From the NCBI GenBank assembly GCA_001314625.1, contig LJSH01000006.1, positions 140,746 through 204,745 on the forward strand: a stretch of DNA of 64,000 nt, read 5' to 3'. The translations under genes and the position numbers were made by a program. The notes below the pieces were generated by a model that was not told the origin of the DNA, made no database searches, and was given only the letters and a program-made list of their open reading frames with translations. Position 1 is the stretch's first letter. Each line of letters starts with the position of its first letter. Below are positions 31,516 to 40,832 of this stretch, one piece after another. Source of the stretch: Oceanicaulis sp. HLUCCA04 (GTDB taxonomy: Bacteria > Pseudomonadota > Alphaproteobacteria > Caulobacterales > Maricaulaceae).

Positions 31516-31809
31516 ATGGCATCTCAATACACGCGCGGCGGCATGGAAATCGACGGGCAGCAATCCACGTTCTCAAGCGTGATAAAAGCTGGTGTCTCCT
31601 CCTCGCTGGTGCTGGCCTACTCAATCGTGTTCCTCACCTTCGCTTTTGCCACCGGATCAGGCTGGTTCACCGCGATTGGCGTGGCTCTGGCTGTCGGTAT
31701 TGTTGGCGGCGTCGTCATGAAGCAGGGGCCGTGGTACTGGCTTTTTACCGCGTTTCTGACCGTGTTTGCGGGGGTTATCGGTCTGGCCATTTCGGTCTTT
31801 GCCGGTTAG
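31516..31809 (+). CDS. aa3-type cytochrome c oxidase subunit IV-like small membrane protein
   Basis: MASQYTRGGMEIDGQQSTFSSVIKAG N-terminus plus TM helices; upstream of pntAA. Confidence 0.6.
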   Translation: MASQYTRGGMEIDGQQSTFSSVIKAGVSSSLVLAYSIVFLTFAFATGSGWFTAIGVALAVGIVGGVVMKQGPWYWLFTAFLTVFAGVIGLAISVFAG

Positions 31810-31908
31810 CGCGCAGGCGATTAACCAATTTCATCTTTGCGCATCTTCGAGATTCGCGCATTGTGACAGTCTGACTACTCCCCGATGCGGGCTGAACAGG
31901 ATGTCACG

Positions 31909-33033
31909 ATGCGCATAGCCGTTCTCACCGAAAGTTTTCCCGGCGAGGCCCGTGTGGCTGCCACACCGGATTCGGTCAAAGCATTCGTGAAGGCCGGGGC
32001 CAGTGTTTCAGTGGAAAAGGGCGCGGGGCTGTCAGCCAGCGTCACCGATGCGGCCTATGAAGCGGCCGGCGCGAAATGCGTCACCCGCGCCGCCGCCATC
32101 AAGGATGGCGAACTTTTCCTGACCGTTCGCAGGCCCGATGCAGCAACGCTGGCCAAGCTGCCCAAGGGCGCCGTGCTGGTGGGACTGCTTGACCCGCACG
32201 GCGACACCGCGTTCGCCAAGGCGTGCGCCGATGCCGGCGTCAATGCGCTGGCCATGGAATACACGCCGCGCATCACGCGTGCCCAGTCCATGGACGCGCT
32301 TTCCTCGCAGTCAAACCTTGCCGGCTACCGCGCCGTTATCGAAGCCGCTTCGCTCTACGGGCGCGCCTTCCCGATGATGATGACAGCCGCGGGCACAGTC
32401 GCCGCTGCCAAGGCCTTCATCATGGGCGCAGGCGTCGCCGGATTGCAGGCTATCGCCACCGCACGGCGCCTTGGTGCCATCGTATCGGCCAATGATGTGC
32501 GCCCCGCCGCCAAGGAACAGGTCGCCTCGCTGGGTGCCAAGTTCATCGCGGTGGAGGACGAGGAGTTCAAAGCCGCCGAAACCGCTGGCGGCTATGCCAA
32601 GGAAATGAGTGACGACTACAAGGCCAAGCAGGCGGAGCTGGTCGCGGCCCACATCGCCAAGCAGGACATAGTCGTCACCACCGCGCTAATTCCGGGCCGG
32701 CCTGCGCCGCGCCTGATCACGAAAGCCATGGTCGAAAGCATGAAGCCCGGCTCTGTGATCATCGATATTGCGGCTGCCGCCGGTGGAAACTGCGAGCTGA
32801 CCAGGGCAGATGAGATCGTCGATCGTGGCGGCGTCAAAATCGCGGGCTATACCAATCTGCCCGCGCGGCTGGCCGCTGACACCTCGCAGCTTCTTGCCAA
32901 GAATTTTGTCAATCTCGCTCCGCTTTTGCGCGGTGAGGATGGCGCACTCTCGCCTCAATGGGAGGACGAGATCATCAAGGGGATGACGCTGACGCGCGAT
33001 GGCGCCATCGTCCATCCTTCCCTCGGAGGATAA
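31909..33033 (+). CDS. pntAA: NAD(P) transhydrogenase subunit alpha part 1
   Basis: MRIAVLTESFPGEARVAATPDSVKAFVKAGA; AlaDH/PNT fold; GAGVAGLQAIATARRLGA. Confidence 0.95.
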   Translation: MRIAVLTESFPGEARVAATPDSVKAFVKAGASVSVEKGAGLSASVTDAAYEAAGAKCVTRAAAIKDGELFLTVRRPDAATLAKLPKGAVLVGLLDPHGDTAFAKACADAGVNALAMEYTPRITRAQSMDALSSQSNLAGYRAVIEAASLYGRAFPMMMTAAGTVAAAKAFIMGAGVAGLQAIATARRLGAIVSANDVRPAAKEQVASLGAKFIAVEDEEFKAAETAGGYAKEMSDDYKAKQAELVAAHIAKQDIVVTTALIPGRPAPRLITKAMVESMKPGSVIIDIAAAAGGNCELTRADEIVDRGGVKIAGYTNLPARLAADTSQLLAKNFVNLAPLLRGEDGALSPQWEDEIIKGMTLTRDGAIVHPSLGG

Positions 33034-33036
33034 TCC

Positions 33037-33126
33037 ATGAAACGGCGTATCACGCAGATCATCTTTGCCGGTGTTGCCATCATCACGCTGAGCGCTTTCG
33101 CGGCTGCAGCGGCACTTCTCGGCTAG
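33037..33126 (+). CDS. 29-aa single-TM micro-protein between pntAA and pntAB
   Basis: MKRRITQIIFAGVAIITLSAFAAAAALLG*, preceded by TCGGAGGATAATCC (strong SD). Confidence 0.6.
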   Translation: MKRRITQIIFAGVAIITLSAFAAAAALLG

Positions 33127-33164
33127 CAGACAGAGCCTCTCTGACGGGGCGGAGTGGGACTGAT

Positions 33165-33500
33165 ATGGAAGCCATTGATCCGAACATTTACCGGCTGGCG
33201 ATCTTCGTGCTCGCCATCTTCGTGGGCTATTATGTGGTCTGGTCGGTGACCCCGGCCCTGCACACGCCCCTGATGAGTGTGACCAACGCCATCTCCTCGG
33301 TAATCATCGTCGGCGCGCTGCTGGCCGCCGGTGCGGCGGTTACGGGAATGGACAGCCGTTTTGCACAAGGCACAGGGCTGCTCGCCGTGATACTCGCCTC
33401 GATCAACATATTCGGTGGCTTCCTCGTCACCCAGCGAATGCTGGCCATGTACAAGAAGAAAGAACGGCCTGCGGCAGCGGCCAAGGAGTCCCGTGAATGA
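33165..33500 (+). CDS. pntAB: NAD(P) transhydrogenase subunit alpha part 2 (membrane)
   Basis: MEAIDPNIYRLAIFVLAIFVGYYVVWSVTPALHTPLMSVTNAISSVIIVGAL. Confidence 0.94.
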   Translation: MEAIDPNIYRLAIFVLAIFVGYYVVWSVTPALHTPLMSVTNAISSVIIVGALLAAGAAVTGMDSRFAQGTGLLAVILASINIFGGFLVTQRMLAMYKKKERPAAAAKESRE

Positions 33501-34903
33501 CCCCCAATCTTGCCGCCCTGTTCTATCTCGGCTCGGGCATTCTCTTCATTCTGGCGCTGCGCGGTCTGTCCAATCCCGAGACCGCGCGCCAGGGTAATTA
33601 TTTGGGTATGGCGGGTATGGCGATTGCCATTACCACCACGCTGCTCCTGCTCGATATCGGCTTTGTTGGCTTCATCTTCATCGCCGGTGCGATTGCCGTC
33701 GGCGGCACAATCGGCGCCGTCATCGCGCGCCGCATTGCCATGACCGACATGCCCCAGCTGGTCGCCGGCTTTCACTCCCTGGTGGGCTTGTGCGCCGTAC
33801 TGGTCGCCGCCGCTGCGCTCTATGCACCTGCCGCGTTCGGTATTGCCGATGAGCTGGGCGGCCTCAAGGCGCTCTCCCTGATCGAGCTGGGCGTCGGCAC
33901 AGCGATTGGCGCGATCACCTTCTCCGGCTCGATCATCGCCTTCATGAAGCTGCAGGGCACGATGTCCGGCGCGCCTCTGGTCTTCAACGGTCAGCACTGG
34001 CTCAATCTCGGCCTTGGCATTGCGACCGCCGTTTTCATCGCATTCCTGGTGGCCTCCGGCGGGGAAGCAAAAATCGCCTTCTGGATCGTGGCCGTGCTGG
34101 CACTGGTGCTCGGCGTGTTGCTGATCGTGCCCATTGGCGGCGCCGACATGCCCGTCGTGGTCTCCATGCTCAACTCCTATTCGGGCTGGGCCGCCGCGGC
34201 GCTGGGCTTTACGCTGGAAAACACAGCCCTTCTGGTTACCGGCGCGCTGGTCGGTTCGTCCGGCGCCATCCTCTCCTACATCATGTGCAAGGGGATGAAC
34301 CGCTCCTTCATCTCCGTCCTGCTCGGCGGTTTTGGCGGGGAAAGCGTGGCCTCGGCAGCAGCTGATGCAGGCGGGCGCATCGTCAAGCAGGGCTCGGCCG
34401 ATGACGCCGCCTTCATCCTGAAAAATGCCGGCAAGGTCATCATTGTGCCGGGCTACGGCATGGCGGTGGCGCAGGCCCAGCATGCGCTCAAGGAGATGGG
34501 CGATGCGCTCAAAGCCGAAGGGGTGGACGTCTCCTACGCCATCCACCCGGTGGCGGGCCGGATGCCCGGCCATATGAACGTTCTGCTGGCCGAAGCCCAA
34601 GTGCCCTATGACGAGGTGTTCGAGCTGGAAGATATCAATTCTGCCTTCTCGCAGGCCGATGTGGCCTTCGTGATCGGTGCCAATGACGTGACCAATCCGG
34701 CCGCCGAGGATGACCCATCCAGCCCCATTTACGGCATGCCTGTCCTGCAGGTGTGGAAGGCAGGCACGGTGATGTTCGTCAAGCGCTCGCTCGGGTCTGG
34801 CTATGCCGGGGTCGATAATCCCGTCTTCTTCCGCGACAACACGATGATGCTTCTGGGTGACGCGAAGAAAATGGCGGAAAGCATAGCCAAGGCGATGCAT
34901 TAG
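33497..34903 (+). CDS. pntB: NAD(P) transhydrogenase subunit beta
   Basis: 468 aa; IVPGYGMAVAQAQHALKEM, YAIHPVAGRMPGHMNVLLAEA, KRSLGSGYAGVDNPVF. Confidence 0.97.
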   Translation: MTPNLAALFYLGSGILFILALRGLSNPETARQGNYLGMAGMAIAITTTLLLLDIGFVGFIFIAGAIAVGGTIGAVIARRIAMTDMPQLVAGFHSLVGLCAVLVAAAALYAPAAFGIADELGGLKALSLIELGVGTAIGAITFSGSIIAFMKLQGTMSGAPLVFNGQHWLNLGLGIATAVFIAFLVASGGEAKIAFWIVAVLALVLGVLLIVPIGGADMPVVVSMLNSYSGWAAAALGFTLENTALLVTGALVGSSGAILSYIMCKGMNRSFISVLLGGFGGESVASAAADAGGRIVKQGSADDAAFILKNAGKVIIVPGYGMAVAQAQHALKEMGDALKAEGVDVSYAIHPVAGRMPGHMNVLLAEAQVPYDEVFELEDINSAFSQADVAFVIGANDVTNPAAEDDPSSPIYGMPVLQVWKAGTVMFVKRSLGSGYAGVDNPVFFRDNTMMLLGDAKKMAESIAKAMH

Positions 34904-34946
34904 GAGCCAGCGGCCCCTTCACCGCACGTTCATCACCGTCTTGAAA

Positions 34947-34968
34947 GGCTCTCCCGCAAGGGAGGGCC
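34947..34968 (+). terminator. Rho-independent terminator after pntB
   Basis: GGCTCTCCC-GCAA-GGGAGGGCC-TTTTG. Confidence 0.8.
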
Positions 34969-34975
34969 TTTTGTC

Positions 34976-35281
34976 ATGGGAATCGCTGCTTCGCCGCTCG
35001 TCATTGCCGCGCTGGCCGCCAGCCCTGCCGTTGGCGAGGACTGCACCTTCGACGGCATACCGCTGCACGGCCGGGTTCAGATCGTGACCACCTTTCCGGA
35101 CGTGAAAGTGGAAATTGTCACGAGCTTTCCGGACCTGCGGGTGCAACAGGTAACAAGTTTTCCCGACGAGTGCGGCGAGTGGGAGTTCGTCGACAGCTTC
35201 CCGGATTTCACCGTTCAGTTCGTGACCAGCTTTCCCGATATCCGCGTGGAATACGTCACGAGCTTCCCGGGAGTGAGGTGA
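34976..35281 (+). CDS. 7(1) septoil knot domain-like secreted protein with tandem (V)TSFPD repeats
   Basis: Hydrophobic N-terminus then CTFDGIPLHGRVQIVTTFPDVKVEIVTSFPDLRVQQVTSFPDECGEWEFVDSFPDFTVQFVTSFPDIRVEYVTSFPGVR. Confidence 0.75.
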   Translation: MGIAASPLVIAALAASPAVGEDCTFDGIPLHGRVQIVTTFPDVKVEIVTSFPDLRVQQVTSFPDECGEWEFVDSFPDFTVQFVTSFPDIRVEYVTSFPGVR

Positions 35282-35296
35282 AGTCTGGTCAACAAA

Positions 35297-35395
35297 GTGA
35301 AACCCCGGAAGCGCGCAGCGCTATCCGGGGTCCTTGTCCGCTAATCCTGCACGCAGGTCCCGGCTCTCGCCTTGCTCGACCGGGAGTTCAACCGC
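35297..35395. repeat. Dispersed intergenic repeat, family A copy 2
   Basis: GTGAAACCCCGGAAGCGCGCAGCGCTATCCGGGG...GCAGGTCCCGGCTCTCGCC. Confidence 0.6.
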
Positions 35396-37231
35396 TCAGG
35401 CAGGTTGATCCGCCCGCGTGTTGATCTCTTGCGTGATGCGCGCGATCACATCCTCCACGCTCACCGTACCCAGATCGCCATGATCGCGGTGTCGCAAGGC
35501 GACGGTCCCGGCTTCGGCCTCGGCATCACCGACGACGAGCATGTAGGGAATCTTGCGGTTCTGCGCGTTGCGGATCTTCTTCTGCATGCGCTCGCCAGCC
35601 AGATCGGCTTCGGCGCGGATGCCCGAATGCACCGATTTCGTCTCGGCATCGAACAGGCGCTTTTGCACTTGCCGCGCATAGTCCTCATGCCGGTCGGCGA
35701 TCGGGATCACCATGGCCTGAACGGGCGACAGCCAGACCGGGAACTTGCCAGCATAATGCTCAATCAGGAAGGCGACGAAACGCTCATGCGAGCCCAGCGG
35801 CGCCCGGTGGATCACGTAAACCGGCTTCTTCGAACCATCTTCTGACGTGTATTCCAGATCAAACCGCTTGGTGGCCATGAAGTCGAGCTGATTGGTCGAA
35901 ATGGCGTACTCGGTTCCAACCACAGACTTCGCCATGAAATCCACTTTCGGGCCGTAGAAGGCCGCCTCGCCATCAACCTCCTTATACGGATAACCGGATT
36001 CGTCCATCGCCTCTTTAAGGATGCCCAGCGCCTTCATCCAGCCTTGCGTATCGTCGACATATTTGTCGAGATTGTCGAAGTCCGGCAGCGAGAGGCGCAT
36101 CCAGAAATCCTCGATGCCGAACATGCGGTAGTATTTCGCGTGCATGTGCATCACGGCCAGGAACTCGTCCTTGGCCTGGTCTTCTCGGCAGTAGATATGC
36201 GCATCGTTCTGGCAGAAACCGCGCACGCGCATCAGGCCGGACAACCCGCCCGACGCCTCATAGCGGTAAACCTGTCCGTACTCGGAGAGCCGCACCGGAA
36301 GATCGCGATAGCTCCACTGGTCGTGGGCGTAGATCATGTGGTGGTGAGGGCAATTCATGGGCCGCAGATAATATTCCTGCTCATCAATGATGATCGGCGC
36401 GTACATGTCCTCGGCGTAGTAAGGCAGATGCCCGGACTTGTGATACAGCTCGCCCTTGGTGATGTGCGGCGTGGAAACACGTTGATAGCCAGCGGCACGC
36501 TCTTCATGGCGGGCCAGATGCTCCAGCTCGTCACGGATCACATTGCCGGCCGGCAGCCAGAGCGGCAGGCCCGCGCCGACTTCTTCAACAATGGTGAAAA
36601 GCCCCAGCTCCTTGCCGATCTTGCGGTGATCGCGCTTGGCCTGCTCCTCAAGGCGCAGGATTTCCGCATCCAGCTCCTCCTTTGTGTCAAAGCACAAAGC
36701 GTGGATGCGCTGAAGCTGCGGGTTTTTCGCGTCCCCGCGCCAGTAGGCGCCGGCGATGGAGCGCAGCTTGAAATGGCCAACCTGCCCCGAATGATCGACA
36801 TGGGGTCCGCGGCACAGATCAACGAAATCGCCCAGCTTGTAGAAGCTGACAGAATCCAGCCCGTCACCGGCGACGCTTTCATCGCCGGTTTCCTTGGCAA
36901 TCGCGGTCGAGCCCTTGTCGCGCAGGAGCTCCAACAGCTCGACTTTGAAATCCTGCCCTTCGCGGCGCATGTATTCGATGGCGCTGTCAATCGGCAGCTC
37001 CTCGCGCACCATGGGAACGCGCTCTTTGCGCATTTCCTTCATCCGCTTTTCGATGGCGGTCAGGTCTTCGGGCGTCAACGTGTTGGGCAGGTTGATGTCA
37101 TAGTAGAAGCCGGTCGCGGTTGCAGGTCCCACACCGAACCGGGCCTCGGGCCAGATTTCCTTCACGGCAGCGGCCATCAGATGGGCCGCCGTGTGGCGCT
37201 TGGTATCAACGGGGAAGTCTTGCTGTGACAT
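35396..37231 (-). CDS. thrS: Threonine--tRNA ligase lacking an N-terminal TGS domain
   Basis: Likely start MSQQDFPVDTKRHTAAHLMAAAVKEIWPEA; RPMNCPHHHMIYA, NDAHIYC, VIHRAPLGSHERFVAFLIEHYAGKFPVWLSPVQ. Confidence 0.94.
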   Translation of the reverse strand: MSQQDFPVDTKRHTAAHLMAAAVKEIWPEARFGVGPATATGFYYDINLPNTLTPEDLTAIEKRMKEMRKERVPMVREELPIDSAIEYMRREGQDFKVELLELLRDKGSTAIAKETGDESVAGDGLDSVSFYKLGDFVDLCRGPHVDHSGQVGHFKLRSIAGAYWRGDAKNPQLQRIHALCFDTKEELDAEILRLEEQAKRDHRKIGKELGLFTIVEEVGAGLPLWLPAGNVIRDELEHLARHEERAAGYQRVSTPHITKGELYHKSGHLPYYAEDMYAPIIIDEQEYYLRPMNCPHHHMIYAHDQWSYRDLPVRLSEYGQVYRYEASGGLSGLMRVRGFCQNDAHIYCREDQAKDEFLAVMHMHAKYYRMFGIEDFWMRLSLPDFDNLDKYVDDTQGWMKALGILKEAMDESGYPYKEVDGEAAFYGPKVDFMAKSVVGTEYAISTNQLDFMATKRFDLEYTSEDGSKKPVYVIHRAPLGSHERFVAFLIEHYAGKFPVWLSPVQAMVIPIADRHEDYARQVQKRLFDAETKSVHSGIRAEADLAGERMQKKIRNAQNRKIPYMLVVGDAEAEAGTVALRHRDHGDLGTVSVEDVIARITQEINTRADQPA

Positions 37232-37316
37232 GGGCTTCTTGACGATAAGGGGTGAACGGTAAGGCTCCGGATTTAAGCGCGTGCGCTGCACAAGTCCATG
37301 ACCGGATTCCACGTAG

Positions 37317-37333
37317 ATGTAATATTATTACAT
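37317..37333. promoter_or_regulatory. 17-bp perfect AT-rich palindrome upstream of thrS
   Basis: ATGTAATATTATTACAT, 86 bp upstream of the thrS start, overlapping the glpK stop. Confidence 0.5.
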
Positions 37334-38824
37334 TGTAGTACGGCGCAGCGCATCCGCCCACCCTGCCAGATGCCGCTTGCGCCAGCCCTGATCCGCCGCC
37401 GGCACAAAGCGCTGGTCGGCCTGCCACAGGCTTGCCGCCTCATTGATGGACGCAAAATGCCCCGCCCCCAGCCCAGCCAGAAACGCCGCGCCCCAGGCGG
37501 TGGTTTCGGTATTGGCCGGGCGCACCACTTCGAGATCGCAGATATCAGCCAGGCGCTGCAGAAAGGCATTATTAGCGACCATGCCGCCATCAACCTTCAG
37601 GCTGAGCGTCTGCGCACCGTCGGCGCGCATGGCGGTCAGCAGGTCATGGGTCTGGAAAGCGGTCGACTCCAGCGCTGCGCGGGCAATCTCCGCCCGCCCG
37701 GCCCCGCGCGTCAGCCCGGTGATGAGCCCGCGTGCCTGCGGCTGCCAGTGCGGCGCGCCCAGCCCGGTAAAGGCGGGCACCAGATAGACCGGCGCGTCCG
37801 GGTCTGCGCTCGCTGCCAGCGCCTCTACTTCGGAGGCTTTCGAGATCAGGCCCAGCCCGTCGCGCAGCCATTGAATCGTCGCACCCGCCGAAAGCACTGA
37901 CCCCTCCAGCGCAAAAGCCGATTTTCCCTCCAGCCGCCAGGCGGTGGTCGCCAGCAGGCGATTTTGTGACGTCAGCCGGGTGTCACCGGTATTGAGGATC
38001 ATGAACGCGCCGGTGCCATAGGTCGATTTCATCTCACCGGCTGACAGACAGGCCTGACCGATAGCCGCGGCTTGCTGGTCGCCCGCTGCCCCGGTAATGG
38101 GTATCGCCCGGCCCAGCACAGACTTGTCAGCGAGGCCGAGTTCCCCGGCGCAATCCACCACCTCCGGCAAGACGGCGCGCGGAATGTTGAACAGGCGTAA
38201 AAGCTCCTCGTCCCAGCCCTGGGCTTCCAGATTATAAAGGCTGGTCCGGCTGGCATTGGTGGCGTCGGTGATGTTGCGCTTGCCCTTGGTCAGCCGCCAG
38301 ATGAGGAAGCTCTCCACAGTGCCGAAGGCGAGCTTTCCGGCTTCAGCCCTTTTGCGGGCACCGGGAACCGCATCGAGTATCCAGCCAATCTTGGTGGCAG
38401 AGAAATAGGGATCGAGCACCAGCCCGGTCTTGCCGGCGACCATCGGCCCGGCGCCATCAGCTTCCAGCTTCGCGCAGGCCTCGCCGGTGCGCCGGTCCTG
38501 CCAGACAATCGCATTATGGATCGGTTCGCCCGTTTGCCGGTCCCAGACCAAGGTCGTCTCGCGCTGATTGGTGACGCCCAGGCACGTGATCTCGAAGCCT
38601 TTGGCCTCCCCCGCCTTGATCGCCTTTCGGGCGGTAGAGATTACGGTGGCCCAGATCACTTCCGGGTCATGCTCCACCCAGCCGGGTTTGGGATAGACTT
38701 GCGTGAATTCTTCCTGCGCCAGCGCGATCACCTGGCCGTCCAGATCAAACACTATGGCCCGGCTGGAGGTCGTGCCCTGATCGAGCGCGAGGATGGCAGG
38801 CGCTTTGCGCGAAAGGCTGAGCAT
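37328..38824 (-). CDS. glpK: Glycerol kinase
   Basis: ILALDQGTTSSRAIVFD, GVTNQRETTLVWDRQTG, STYGTGAFMILNTG, QAAAIGQACLSAGEMKSTYG. Confidence 0.96.
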   Translation of the reverse strand: MLSLSRKAPAILALDQGTTSSRAIVFDLDGQVIALAQEEFTQVYPKPGWVEHDPEVIWATVISTARKAIKAGEAKGFEITCLGVTNQRETTLVWDRQTGEPIHNAIVWQDRRTGEACAKLEADGAGPMVAGKTGLVLDPYFSATKIGWILDAVPGARKRAEAGKLAFGTVESFLIWRLTKGKRNITDATNASRTSLYNLEAQGWDEELLRLFNIPRAVLPEVVDCAGELGLADKSVLGRAIPITGAAGDQQAAAIGQACLSAGEMKSTYGTGAFMILNTGDTRLTSQNRLLATTAWRLEGKSAFALEGSVLSAGATIQWLRDGLGLISKASEVEALAASADPDAPVYLVPAFTGLGAPHWQPQARGLITGLTRGAGRAEIARAALESTAFQTHDLLTAMRADGAQTLSLKVDGGMVANNAFLQRLADICDLEVVRPANTETTAWGAAFLAGLGAGHFASINEAASLWQADQRFVPAADQGWRKRHLAGWADALRRTTM

Positions 38825-38907
38825 GTATGTCCCCCTGATGCCAAGGCGGTGGCAGGGATGCAAGAATGCAGGCTAAACTCATCAAAGCAAAGCGGAAGGG
38901 GGCGTAG

Positions 38908-39855
38908 ATGAGCCAGTTCCAGACCGAGTTCGTCGAAAGCGCCACGGGCGCACGGCTGGCCCTGCGGGTGATGGAAGCACAAGGCACCGCCGTGGGCATT
39001 ATCATCATCCACCACGGCCTTGCAGAACATGGCGGGCGCTATGAGCGCTTTGCCCGCTATCTGGCCACACGCGGCTTTCATGTCAGCGCGCACGATCATC
39101 GCGGTCATGGCAAGACCACAGCGCCGGATGCACCGCCACGCGTCTACGCGCTCAAAGACGGCTGGACCAAAGTCATGGGCGATGCGCGCTTTGTGCGCGA
39201 GCACATGCAGACGCGCTTTCCCGGTCTGCCGGTGATTGTGTTCGGCCATTCCATGGGCGGCGTGATCGCCATGAACCAGGCCATGGACGAGCATGACCAT
39301 CTGGCCGGCGTGGCAGTATGGAACGCCAATCTGGCGCTGGGCAGCCTGGCCGGGCTGATGCGCGCCGTCCTTTGGCTGGAAGGCTTTGTACGCAAGCAGA
39401 CCGGGCCCAGCCTCTGGCTCGACAATCTGACGTTCAAGACCTGGGGACGGCAGATCAAAAAGGCGCGCACCGACTGCGACTGGCTGTCACGTATCCCTGA
39501 AGAAGTCGATGCCTACATCGCCGACCCCTTGTGCGGCTGGCCGGCCTCGCGCCTGCTCTGGCGCGACTTTGTCACTGGCGCGGAACGCGGCGAAGACGGC
39601 GCCCGGCTGGAAAACATGGCACGCGACCTGCCCTTCCATCTGGCGGGCGGCGGCGCGGACCCGGCAACCTACAAGGGCAAGGCGGTCAAGACACTGGCCG
39701 GGCGGTTATACAATAACCGCTTTACCCGCGTAACGATGCGCCACGATCCCAAAGCCCGCCACGAAACCCTCAACGATATCGGCTATGAGCAGGCCATGAG
39801 CGATTTTGCCGACTGGGCGACCCGCATCATCGCAGAAGGACGCGAACCGGCATGA
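38908..39855 (+). CDS. Alpha/beta hydrolase (monoacylglycerol lipase/lysophospholipase family)
   Basis: IHHGLAEHGGRYERFARYLATRGF, DHRGHGKT, VFGHSMGGVIAMN. Confidence 0.9.
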   Translation: MSQFQTEFVESATGARLALRVMEAQGTAVGIIIIHHGLAEHGGRYERFARYLATRGFHVSAHDHRGHGKTTAPDAPPRVYALKDGWTKVMGDARFVREHMQTRFPGLPVIVFGHSMGGVIAMNQAMDEHDHLAGVAVWNANLALGSLAGLMRAVLWLEGFVRKQTGPSLWLDNLTFKTWGRQIKKARTDCDWLSRIPEEVDAYIADPLCGWPASRLLWRDFVTGAERGEDGARLENMARDLPFHLAGGGADPATYKGKAVKTLAGRLYNNRFTRVTMRHDPKARHETLNDIGYEQAMSDFADWATRIIAEGREPA

Positions 39856-40772
39856 CCATCGAGACGATTCCAGCCCGCAAAGGCCTGCGCCTGCGCTCAT
39901 TCCTGGGGCGGCGCATGGCGCGAAAGGCGGGCCGCTCCAGCCTGTCGCCGGCCACCAGCGCCGAGCACGCCCGCGCGCGCATGGACAAGGCAGGACGCCA
40001 ATTGCCCATGCCTAAGGACGTGGAGGTTGCCCGCACCGAAATTGGCGGCTGTGACGCGCTGGCGTTTGCGCCGGAAAACGCCCGCAAGGGCGTACTCATA
40101 TATCTGCATGGCGGCGGCTATTCGCGCGGCTCGGCGCTCAGCCATCGTGCGCTGGTAGCCCGGATGGCGGCCGCATTTTCTCTCAACGCCATTTCGGTCA
40201 ATTACCGCATGGCGCCCGAGCACCCCTGCCCGGCGGCGATTGATGATGCGGTGTCCGCCCTGGAAGCGATCATGGCCAATGAAAGTGGCCCGGTTATTCT
40301 GGGCGGGGATTCGGCCGGTGGCGGTCTGGCGCTCAGCGCCACCATCCGTCTCAGGGATGCGGGCAAGCGCGTTCCCGACGCCCTCTACTTGCTCTCACCC
40401 TGGACCGATTTGTCGATGAGCGGGGAGAGCGTACAGACAAAAGCCATGCACGACCCGATGCTGAACCCGGACTATCTGGGCGCGGGCGGGCAGCTCTATC
40501 TGGGCGGACGCCCCGGCACCGACCCGCAAGCCTCTCCGCTGTTTGCCGAGCTGAAAGGCCTGCCGCCGACGCTGATCCAGGTCGGATCTGACGAAATTCT
40601 CTTAAGCGATTCCACGCGGCTGGCCGAGAAGCTGGAGGCGGCCGGCGTGCCGGTCGAGTGCGAGATCTGGGAAGGCATGTGGCACGACTTCCAGATTTTC
40701 GCCCCGCTCATCCCGGAAGCCGACTGGGCGATTGACCGGGCGCGGGTCTGGGTGGAATTTCAGCTGGCTTAA
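39852..40772 (+). CDS. Alpha/beta hydrolase, HSL-type esterase
   Basis: YLHGGGYSRGSA (HGGG oxyanion motif), GGDSAGGGLALS nucleophile elbow; 4-bp overlap with upstream gene. Confidence 0.92.
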   Translation: MTIETIPARKGLRLRSFLGRRMARKAGRSSLSPATSAEHARARMDKAGRQLPMPKDVEVARTEIGGCDALAFAPENARKGVLIYLHGGGYSRGSALSHRALVARMAAAFSLNAISVNYRMAPEHPCPAAIDDAVSALEAIMANESGPVILGGDSAGGGLALSATIRLRDAGKRVPDALYLLSPWTDLSMSGESVQTKAMHDPMLNPDYLGAGGQLYLGGRPGTDPQASPLFAELKGLPPTLIQVGSDEILLSDSTRLAEKLEAAGVPVECEIWEGMWHDFQIFAPLIPEADWAIDRARVWVEFQLA

Positions 40773-40832
40773 CGGACGCCAGAGTGTTTTCGCCAGCCCT
40801 CATCTGTGAGGGCGAACGACGAGGGCTGTTAC

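Noticed and set aside
33230-34900. 556-aa minus-strand ORF
   Set aside because: Antisense shadow of pntAB/pntB; His/Arg/Gly/Asp-rich composition typical of reverse-frame ORFs in high-GC DNA; no recognisable domain.
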